Shown here: positions 6,793 through 11,897 of the stretch, piece after piece | Numbering within the stretch: position 1 is the first letter of the stretch | How the letters are laid out: every line of letters begins with the position of its first letter | Assembly: GCA_964585545.1 (NCBI GenBank) | Contig: CAZPDT010000034.1 | Span: 1 to 11,897 of the forward strand | Reading direction: 5' to 3' | Source of the DNA: Brumimicrobium sp964585545 | GTDB lineage: Bacteria; Bacteroidota; Bacteroidia; Flavobacteriales_D; Crocinitomicaceae | DNA: 11,897 nucleotides | Made by a program: the position numbers and the translations under genes | Notes under the pieces: model-generated | The model's database searches: none | Seen by the model: the letters and a program-made list of their open reading frames with translations, nothing else | Told to the model about the DNA's origin: nothing

Positions 6793-7470
6793 ATGAAAGT
6801 CCTCATTGCAGATAGTAATGATATTGTACGGGTAGGTTTACGTACAATTTTAGCTACAGATCCCACTATTGAGATAGTAGGGGAAGCAGGGTCTAATGAG
6901 CAATTTATTGAACAAATAAAATCGTTTGAAGTGAGTGTAGCCATTTTAGATTATACAGCTCCAGGTTTTTCAATCGATGTTATTCCCAGAGTGCTTAAAA
7001 TCCAAAAAGAGTTGCATATCGTAGCAATAACTCCAGAACAAAATCCTTCGGTAATTTTAGACGCTTTAAAATCGGGTGTAAAAAGTTATGTTAAAAAGGA
7101 TTGTGATTTTCTTGAAATTCTAAGTTCTGTTAAGGAAACCTATAAAGGAAACCGCTTTTTCTGTGGTAAAATAATGGATATTATCCGAAAATCTTCAATT
7201 GATGTGGAACATCTTGATGAGACAACATTTTCTTGTGACTATGTGTCACTTTCTGAACGAGAAATGGAGATTATTAAATATATTGCAGAAGGAAATACAA
7301 ATGTGCAGATTGCTGAACTCTTGAACTTGAGTCCACACACAGTAACCACTCATCGGAAAAACATTATGGGTAAACTGGGCACTAAAAACACAGCAGGTAT
7401 TGTAATGTATGCTGTAAAATCGAATATTGTTAAACCGAATAAATTTTTGTTTTCAGGAGAAGGTCAATAA
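6793..7470 (+). CDS. NarL/LuxR-type response regulator, orphan
   Basis: This 225-aa two-domain regulator has an N-terminal receiver (about residues 1-120) and a C-terminal LuxR-type helix-turn-helix (about 150-210: LSEREMEIIKYIAEGNTNVQ, then IAELLNLSPHTVTTHRKNIM). The predicted phosphoacceptor is Asp53 (AILDYTAPG), with a conserved Thr in AITPE and Lys in SYVKKD. The usual acidic pair near the N-terminus (often DDH) reads Asp7-Ser8-Asn9, so one metal-binding acid is missing and phosphorylation may be weak or altered. No histidine kinase lies nearby, so partner and target genes are unknown. It is divergent from purM (209 nt apart) and convergent with mpl. The start is supported by the adjacent TAnnTTTG box. 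A role in nutrient or stress signalling would be a guess. Confidence 0.88.
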   Translation: MKVLIADSNDIVRVGLRTILATDPTIEIVGEAGSNEQFIEQIKSFEVSVAILDYTAPGFSIDVIPRVLKIQKELHIVAITPEQNPSVILDALKSGVKSYVKKDCDFLEILSSVKETYKGNRFFCGKIMDIIRKSSIDVEHLDETTFSCDYVSLSEREMEIIKYIAEGNTNVQIAELLNLSPHTVTTHRKNIMGKLGTKNTAGIVMYAVKSNIVKPNKFLFSGEGQ

Positions 7471-7475
7471 TTTAA

Positions 7476-7540
7476 TTCCAATCCGTAATTGCCCCATCCA
7501 TAATTGAATCATTCCCAATTGCCCCTCATCCTAATTCATT
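7476..7540. repeat. Degenerate 15-nt tandem repeats between response regulator and mpl
   Basis: From about 7470 the sequence can be laid out as roughly 15-nt units: TTTAATTCCAATCCG, TAATTGCCCCATCCA, TAATTGAATCATTCC, CAATTGCCCCTCATCC and TAATTCATTATAATC. They share YAATT followed by a C-rich half. The array fills the gap between two convergent genes and runs into the last codons of mpl (stop at 7526-7528). Copies are imperfect, so the array is old or under weak constraint. Confidence 0.4.
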
Positions 7541-8866
7541 ATAATCTATTCCGTCAAAATTTCCAGAACTCATCATGAGAAGCACCATATTATCTGTACT
7601 TTCAATATTGATAAAATCCAATACCTGTTGTGTTTCTGTAACAACTTGCACATTGCCGCCGAATGCACTCGCTACATCTTCTTTTGATATGGGGGCTAAT
7701 TTTTTATGTTTTACAACTTTTGGACTAAAGTAGACCAGGGCTTTATCTGCAGCTTTCATGGCATTTTTATACTGGGGTAAGAAGGCTTTTTTTAATGAAG
7801 AAAAGGTATGCAGTTCCATACAGGCAACGAGTTTTCGATTGGCATATTGTTCTTTCACTGCTGAAGTGGTCGCTTTAAGTTTGCTAGGAGAGTGAGCAAA
7901 GTCTTTAAAAACTATTCTTTCAGGAGTTTCACTTACTTTTTCTAAACGCTTTCCCGCTCCTGTGAAATCATGCATAGCTTTAAGAAAAGCAGTGGCAGAA
8001 AGTCCTATTGATTGCGCAATATTTAATGCTCCAAAGAGGTTTTGTAAATTATGGGCACCAAATAACTTAAGGGGAAAGGATTGATTTTTATAATAAAGGA
8101 CAGTACCCTCTTGATTTGTATCATACTTTGGTGTAGCATAGGGAAGGAGCTGTAATCTTTCTTTTTGTTTTAAAGCAATGGATTCAACTTCTTTGTCTTC
8201 TTGGTTGTACACCAATGTTCCACCATCTTCAATAATATTACAAAATTGATTGAACTGGTCTACATAGTTTTCATAAGTAGGGAAAACATTGATGTGGTCC
8301 CAAGCAATACCGCTGATTAAGGCTATATGAGGTTGATACAGATGAAACTTAGGTCGGCGATCGAGAGGAGAGCTTAAATATTCATCTCCTTCGAGTAAAA
8401 CAACATCATTTTCTTCTGTTAATTTCACCATACAGTCATATCCTTTTATTTGTGCGCCAACCATAAAATCAACGGGGAAATTAAGTTTTTTAAAGGCATG
8501 AAGGAGCATTGAGGTTATGGTGGTTTTTCCGTGAGACCCACCAATTACAATTCTTTTTTTATTTTTTGATTGTTCATATATATACTCAGGGAAAGAAAAA
8601 ATAGGCAAATCAAGTTCTTGCGCTTTAATCAGTTCTGGATTGTCTTTACGGGCATGCATTCCCAAAATTACAGCATCGAGGTCGGAAGAAATACGAAGTG
8701 GATTCCAGCCAATGTTGTTTGGCAAGATGCCTTCCTTTTTAAGTCGGCTTTTTGAAGGTTCGAAGATTTCATCATCAGCCCCTGATACTGTATATCCCTT
8801 TCTCGATAGGGCAATTGCCAAATTGTGCATGGCACTTCCTCCAATAGCAATAAAGTGAACTTTCAT
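7526..8866 (-). CDS. mpl: Mpl-like Mur ligase (UDP-MurNAc : tripeptide ligase)
   Basis: This 446-aa Mur-family ligase has an N-terminal Rossmann-like UDP-sugar domain (HFIAIGGSAMHNLA, residues 4-17). Its central ATPase carries the P-loop GGSHGKTT (109-116) and metal/ATP segments EGDEYLSS (159-166) and AWDHIN (188-193). HNLQN (272-276) and a C-terminal domain follow. Its lack of the MurC-typical AxGHHP form, with KDFAHSPSKL at 321-330 instead, fits Mpl or Mpl-like proteins better than MurC. Mpl ligates recovered L-Ala-D-Glu-meso-Dap tripeptide to UDP-MurNAc in cell-wall recycling. It acts in the cytoplasm. No other mur or recycling genes are adjacent. It is divergent from truA (57 nt). Family placement is firm; Mpl rather than another Mur-ligase-like activity is probable. 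Confidence 0.85.
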   Translation of the reverse strand: MKVHFIAIGGSAMHNLAIALSRKGYTVSGADDEIFEPSKSRLKKEGILPNNIGWNPLRISSDLDAVILGMHARKDNPELIKAQELDLPIFSFPEYIYEQSKNKKRIVIGGSHGKTTITSMLLHAFKKLNFPVDFMVGAQIKGYDCMVKLTEENDVVLLEGDEYLSSPLDRRPKFHLYQPHIALISGIAWDHINVFPTYENYVDQFNQFCNIIEDGGTLVYNQEDKEVESIALKQKERLQLLPYATPKYDTNQEGTVLYYKNQSFPLKLFGAHNLQNLFGALNIAQSIGLSATAFLKAMHDFTGAGKRLEKVSETPERIVFKDFAHSPSKLKATTSAVKEQYANRKLVACMELHTFSSLKKAFLPQYKNAMKAADKALVYFSPKVVKHKKLAPISKEDVASAFGGNVQVVTETQQVLDFINIESTDNMVLLMMSSGNFDGIDYNELG

Positions 8867-8872
8867 GAAATT

Positions 8873-8880
8873 TAGTTTTG
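8873..8880 (+). promoter_or_regulatory. Candidate -7 promoter box (TAGTTTTG) for truA
   Basis: This exact TAnnTTTG match lies in the mpl-truA divergent gap and would give a leader of about 38 nt for truA. A second near-match, TAATATTG at 8912-8919, sits four bases before the ATG and would give a leaderless message. Which one is used cannot be decided from sequence. Confidence 0.3.
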
Positions 8881-8923
8881 CGGTTAAATTAAATAATCTT
8901 TTTTTAATTCTTAATATTGCAAC

Positions 8924-9667
8924 ATGAAAAGTCGTTTATTTTTTCAATGTTCATATAAAGGAACCCCTTATTCGGGATGGCAAAAACAGCCCAATGCACC
9001 TTCTGTTCAGGAAGAAATTGAAAAGTGTCTTTCTCAGTTATGTCACGATCAAAAAGTAAGCATTGTGGGTTGCGGACGGACTGATGCAGGAGTTCATGCA
9101 AAACAAGCATTTTTTCATGCAGATATAAATCAGGAATATCAAACAGCAGAATTACAGTATAAGCTGAACAATATGCTGCCTTTTTATATTGCAATTGCAA
9201 GAATTCTTGAAGTGGATCACGAGGCACATGCCCGTTTTGATGCAACAAAGAGAACTTATGAATATTATATACATAAAAGTAAGTTGCCTTTTCAACAAGA
9301 TATAAGTTATTATTTTCCAAGATCGGTATCTGTCCAAAAGATGAATAAAGCAGCTCAATTCTTATTGGGTAAACAGGATTTCACATCTTTCTCTAAACTG
9401 CATACTGATGTTAACAATAATTTTTGCGAAGTATATGAGGCAAAATGGATAAAAATAGGGGAGCAGTTGCAATTTAAAATTTCGGCCAATCGATTTTTAC
9501 GGAATATGGTAAGGGCTATTGTTGGGACATTATTGGAAATTGGATTAGGTAAAATTGAACCTGAACAAATAAAAGAGATTATTGAAGCAAAAGATCGTGG
9601 TAAAGCTGGATTTTCTGTTCCTGCTAAGGGTTTATTTCTAGCTGAAGTGACTTATCCATATATTTGA
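8924..9667 (+). CDS. truA: tRNA pseudouridine(38-40) synthase TruA
   Basis: TruA converts uridines 38-40 of the anticodon arm of many tRNAs to pseudouridine. The 247-aa length is normal. The catalytic aspartate is Asp54 in GCGRTDAGVHA. Other family hallmarks are YSGWQKQPNAPSVQ near the N-terminus, the active-site tyrosine segment RTYEYYI (111-117), the DFTSF motif (153-157) and the conserved ANRFLRNMVRAIVGTL block (189-204). The RNA-binding and dimer parts appear complete. The protein starts at the first ATG and ends nine bases short of the convergent gene's stop. It is divergent from mpl, and the two may share a regulatory gap. The assignment is firm. Confidence 0.95.
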   Translation: MKSRLFFQCSYKGTPYSGWQKQPNAPSVQEEIEKCLSQLCHDQKVSIVGCGRTDAGVHAKQAFFHADINQEYQTAELQYKLNNMLPFYIAIARILEVDHEAHARFDATKRTYEYYIHKSKLPFQQDISYYFPRSVSVQKMNKAAQFLLGKQDFTSFSKLHTDVNNNFCEVYEAKWIKIGEQLQFKISANRFLRNMVRAIVGTLLEIGLGKIEPEQIKEIIEAKDRGKAGFSVPAKGLFLAEVTYPYI

Positions 9668-9676
9668 GTTTCAAAA

Positions 9677-10204
9677 CTACTTTTTAATTTTAAAAGAACT
9701 TAGAATTTTCTTGGTTATACTTGAGTAACCTTCAAAACCTTCTTGCTCACCAGTAAAAGTAAGAACGTAAACTTTATTGTTTACAATCCAGTAATATTTT
9801 ATAAATCGAAGTTTATATTTGTTGTGGTCACCGGTATAAACAACTTTTCGATAATCACCATTTTGATTTTTTAGTTGTTTGTTCTCTAGTAATTTAAAGT
9901 TGGTAATCATTGAAGCCAATTCATCTTCAGATCGGTGCGCATATTCTTCCAAAGAAATATTCCCATCTGGTAAATCTGCAATGACCAAATTAATACTTTC
10001 AATAAATTGGTCTCCTTTTGAATTTTCAGGTGAAAATAAAAACAATTCAGCACCCAATTGTCCACTATTGTCGGCAATCCAATCAAATGGATATTGTATA
10101 GAATAATTCTTTTCCTCTAGTGTTCGCCATTCGGTATCTTTTGCTTCTTGAGCAAAAACAAAAACTGTTTGAACGAACAGAATCAAAATAAGAAGAGGCC
10201 TCAT
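9677..10204 (-). CDS. Exported PsbP/DcrB-like protein of unknown function
   Basis: This 175-aa protein starts with a signal peptide (MRPLLILILFVQTVFVFAQE, likely cut after Ala18). There is no lipobox cysteine, so it should be released into the periplasm. The mature part has the pattern W-x-TLEEKNYSIQYPFDWIAD, an acidic middle including ISLEEYAHRSEDELAS, and a C-terminal TGDHNKYKLRFIKYYWIVN stretch ending in SITKKILSSFKIKK. This layout (FSIQYP-x-W near the start, hydrophobic strand YVLTFTG, a final SFK) is that of PsbP/DcrB/DUF1795-type small exported proteins, whose function in bacteria is mostly unknown. It has its own TAnnTTTG box upstream and is convergent with truA with a 9-nt gap. The fold is a probable match; function is not known. 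Confidence 0.7.
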   Translation of the reverse strand: MRPLLILILFVQTVFVFAQEAKDTEWRTLEEKNYSIQYPFDWIADNSGQLGAELFLFSPENSKGDQFIESINLVIADLPDGNISLEEYAHRSEDELASMITNFKLLENKQLKNQNGDYRKVVYTGDHNKYKLRFIKYYWIVNNKVYVLTFTGEQEGFEGYSSITKKILSSFKIKK

Positions 10205-10232
10205 TGATTGTAGTTTTAAAATAATTCTTTAC

Positions 10233-10240
10233 CAAAGGTA
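10233..10240 (-). promoter_or_regulatory. Candidate -7 promoter box (TACCTTTG) for the PsbP/DcrB-like gene
   Basis: This exact TAnnTTTG match on the minus strand lies 28 nt before the ATG and gives an expected leader of about 22 nt. It suggests the gene is transcribed separately from yebC, which ends 222 nt upstream. Confidence 0.45.
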
Positions 10241-10426
10241 TAAAAAAACTCTTGGTTATGTTATTTTTTACAGCCACTAATTTAATTATGCACCTGAATT
10301 TTTTAATACAACTGCCTAGTTTAAAATGAAAAGTAGCAGTAAACAATGTGTGTTAACCCGAATTACAAGGGATGAATAGTATACTAAATAATTGTAAATT
10401 ACTGTAAGATTGACGAATTGTTGGAG

Positions 10427-11185
10427 TTAATTTATATCAAGTGCAGCAATTAAATCATCAGTAAGTTCAAGGTTATGAAAGACTTTTTGAACATCATCAT
10501 CATCTTCAAATTTTTCTTCCAGTTCAATTATTTTTTGTGCTTGCTCCAGTGGAAGTTTATTGGTGTTTACAGGGATACGCATTAACGTTGAGTTTTCAAC
10601 TTCTATTGCTTTTTTTTCAAAGGCCTCTGCCATAGTGCCAAAATCATTAAAAGCGGAATAAATTGTTACGTAACCATCATCTTCTGTTTCCATATCTTCT
10701 AATCCATTTTCAATCAACTCGAGTTCAAGTTCATCTAAACATACGGCAATTGATGATTTTTTAATTGTAAAAACCCCTTTGCGTTCAAATAAAAACTCCA
10801 AGGAACCATTTTTACCAAGATTGCCTCCATTTTTGGTGAAAATTGAACGAATATTGGCTACTGTACGGTTTGTATTATCGGTAGTACATTCAATAAAAAA
10901 GGCAATACCATGCGGACCATACCCTTCAAATGTTATTTCCTCGAAGTTTTCAGCGCCTTCTCCGCTAGCTTTTTTAATTGCCCGAAGGATATTGTCTTTG
11001 GGCATATTAATCCCTTTGGCATTGGCAATTGCATTTCTTAGGGCGGGATTGGTTTCTTCATCTGGTCCACTTTCTTTTATAGCAACATTAATTTCTTTTA
11101 AAACTTTTGAAAATTGTTTTGACCGTTTTGCATCCGTTGCACCTTTCTTCCGTTTGATATTTGACCATTTACTATGTCCAGCCAT
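10427..11185 (-). CDS. yebC: YebC/PmpR-family protein (TACO1-like)
   Basis: The 252-aa protein opens with the family signature MAGHSKWSNIKRKKGATDAK and continues with NPALRNAIANAKGINMPKDN, the EGYGPHGIAFFIECTTDNTNR core, and GSLEFLFERKGVF. The C-terminal domain is acidic and ends FHNLELTDDLIAALDIN. The three-domain layout and length match the YebC family exactly. Members were long annotated as transcriptional regulators. More recent work on bacterial YebC and mitochondrial TACO1 points to a role in translation, helping ribosomes through difficult sequences such as polyproline. Which role dominates here cannot be told. In enterobacteria the gene sits near ruvC; here it is monocistronic, with its own promoter motif and a 68-nt leader. 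The assignment is firm; function is less so. Confidence 0.93.
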   Translation of the reverse strand: MAGHSKWSNIKRKKGATDAKRSKQFSKVLKEINVAIKESGPDEETNPALRNAIANAKGINMPKDNILRAIKKASGEGAENFEEITFEGYGPHGIAFFIECTTDNTNRTVANIRSIFTKNGGNLGKNGSLEFLFERKGVFTIKKSSIAVCLDELELELIENGLEDMETEDDGYVTIYSAFNDFGTMAEAFEKKAIEVENSTLMRIPVNTNKLPLEQAQKIIELEEKFEDDDDVQKVFHNLELTDDLIAALDIN

Positions 11186-11225
11186 TGTCTTTTCTTATTG
11201 ATTCATTGGTAGAAAATACTTCAAA

Positions 11226-11248
11226 TTAGTCCTATTTTTTTCGACTAA
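11226..11248. repeat. Small inverted repeat in the yebC leader
   Basis: TTAGTC (11226-11231) and GACTAA (11243-11248) are perfect inverted copies separated by 11 nt. They lie inside the predicted 5' leader of yebC, between the promoter box and the start codon. The stem is only six pairs, so it could be a weak leader hairpin, an operator half-site pair, or chance. Confidence 0.25.
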
Positions 11249-11258
11249 CCATGATACA

Positions 11259-11266
11259 CAAAGATA
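11259..11266 (-). promoter_or_regulatory. Candidate -7 promoter box (TATCTTTG) for yebC
   Basis: This exact TAnnTTTG match on the minus strand is the same sequence as the box upstream of purM. It predicts a yebC leader of about 68 nt. No convincing -33 TTG is visible. Confidence 0.45.
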
Positions 11267-11404
11267 AGCAATGTTTTTGAATCTGTTATGATGTACTGAA
11301 ACGATGAAGTGGGAATTGGCCTGTATTATTATGTTGTATATTCTATTGATTTTTAATAGTGTTTGGAAACACAACAATATTGAAATAATTGGAAAGAATT
11401 GTTA

Positions 11405-11441
11405 AAAATCGGATAAAGTTTTTAAAATCCTATCCGATTTT
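11405..11441. promoter_or_regulatory. 11-bp perfect inverted repeat (candidate operator) at the Fic promoter
   Basis: AAAATCGGATA (11405-11415) and TATCCGATTTT (11431-11441) are perfect inverted copies with a 15-nt spacer. The right half ends one base before the TATATTTG -7 box of the Fic gene. A dyad of two helical turns (26-nt centre to centre) overlapping the -35/-10 spacer region is typical of an operator bound by a dimeric repressor. The binding protein is not identifiable from this window. Confidence 0.5.
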
Positions 11442-11442
11442 G

Positions 11443-11450
11443 TATATTTG
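11443..11450 (+). promoter_or_regulatory. Candidate -7 promoter box (TATATTTG) for the Fic gene
   Basis: This exact TAnnTTTG match is followed by GGT and then ATG 11454, so the predicted message has almost no leader. It supports ATG 11454 over the upstream in-frame TTG at 11448, which lies inside the promoter box. Confidence 0.5.
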
Positions 11451-11453
11451 GGT

Positions 11454-11858
11454 ATGTGGAAGATAGATTTAGCATATAGAAAAGAGATGCACAATACTTT
11501 TGAGCGGCTCATTGACAAAAAAGAAATGTTGATGAAAGCCCGCCCATTGCCCAGTATTGCCCTTTCTAAGATCAAAGAAGCACTCTCTATAGAATGGACC
11601 TATAATTCCAATAGTATTGAAGGGAACACACTTACATTACGAGAAACACAAATGATTTTGCAAGAAGGAATTACCGTAAAAGGCAAATCATTGCGCGAGC
11701 ATTTTGAGGCAAAAAATCACGAAATTGCTTTGAACCATTTGTATGCAATGGTTAATCAAAAAACAACATTGAGTGGGAAAGCAGTTATGGAGCTTCACAG
11801 TTATGTTTTGAGAAGTATAGAAGATGATTGTGCTGGTCGGTTACGTCAGTTCGTCTAA
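11454..11858 (+). pseudogene. Fic-family protein, N-terminal part only (truncated)
   Basis: The frame gives 134 residues from MWKIDLAYRKEM to GRLRQFV. It matches the N-terminal half of bacterial Fic proteins: KIKEALSIEWTYNSNSIEGN, TLTLRETQMILQEGIT, KGKSLREHFEAKNHEIAL, then a helix ending DDCAGRLRQ. Ser52-x-x-x-Glu56-Gly57 is the inhibitory (S/T)xxxE(G/N) motif that blocks ATP binding in Fic AMP-transferases; its N-terminal position fits class II. Family members continue after GRLRQ with a VxVRIxG segment and, further on, the catalytic HPFxxGNGRxxR. Both are absent because translation stops at 11856-11858, so the protein cannot be an active AMPylator. The break coincides with a possible IS end. 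If the promoter is live, the product would be an isolated inhibitory domain. No toxin-antitoxin partner is visible upstream. Confidence 0.75.
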
Positions 11859-11897
11859 AAACCCACTTTCATTTGGGCTTTCTCATCAAAAATAGCC
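11855..11897 (-). other. Partial minus-strand reading frame, possible IS transposase tail
   Basis: Reading in from the window edge on the minus strand gives AIFDEKAQMKVGF and then a TAG stop at 11857-11855. The plus-strand Fic homology breaks off within a few bases of this stop. That is what one would see if an insertion sequence had landed in the Fic gene with its transposase reading outward. Thirteen residues are too few to name a family. The alternative is a short chance frame next to a local nonsense or frameshift change. Confidence 0.25.

Noticed and set aside
8904..9320. Minus-strand open frame of 138 codons
   Set aside because: It is opposite truA, whose catalytic motifs are intact.
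10083..10346. Minus-strand open frame of 87 codons in the gap upstream of the exported protein
   Set aside because: It overlaps the signal-peptide region of the 10204-9677 gene in another frame, contains no recognisable domain, and includes the candidate promoter box.
10779..11201. Plus-strand open frame of 140 codons
   Set aside because: It lies wholly opposite yebC, whose coding potential is certain; the hydrophobic plus-strand product is a shadow of acidic and lysine codons.

Overview
The window looks like a chromosomal piece of a Bacteroidota genome, most likely a flavobacterium-type organism. The DNA is AT-rich and Shine-Dalgarno sequences are mostly absent. Several genes are preceded by the Bacteroidota -7 promoter motif TAnnTTTG. 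The protein types also fit: a long AIR synthase, a type 2 OMP decarboxylase, and a purM-prfA-pyrF gene order.

Layout. Positions 1-841 hold a minus-strand DUF523/TudS-like gene. Its stop codon touches a roughly 150-nt imperfect hairpin, and an integron-type GTTGGGC core lies just before its start, so it resembles a mobile gene cassette. Positions 842-1425 are a scar region with the C-terminal remnant of a transposase. A plus-strand membrane sulfatase of the LTA-synthase/alkaline-phosphatase superfamily follows (1426-3369). Next is a minus-strand housekeeping cluster transcribed purM, prfA, pyrF (6583 down to 3431): purine synthesis, translation termination and pyrimidine synthesis. A plus-strand orphan NarL-type response regulator (6793-7470) converges on a minus-strand Mpl-like Mur ligase (8866-7526). 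Degenerate 15-nt tandem repeats lie between those two genes. The plus-strand tRNA pseudouridine synthase truA (8924-9667) is divergent from mpl and converges on a small exported PsbP/DcrB-like protein (10204-9677). A YebC-family gene (11185-10427) stands alone behind its own promoter motif. The window ends with a Fic-family gene (from 11454). It keeps its N-terminal inhibitory motif but stops before the catalytic Fic motif, next to a partial minus-strand reading frame that may be the tail of an insertion sequence.

The centre is ordinary core metabolism and translation. The accessory material sits at both edges: the cassette-like gene with its folded repeat and IS scar on the left, and the interrupted Fic gene with an 11-bp inverted repeat at its promoter on the right. 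I see no CRISPR array, rRNA, tRNA, prophage or recognisable multi-gene defence operon. The items most worth checking are the cassette-like DUF523 unit and the Fic promoter and truncation.
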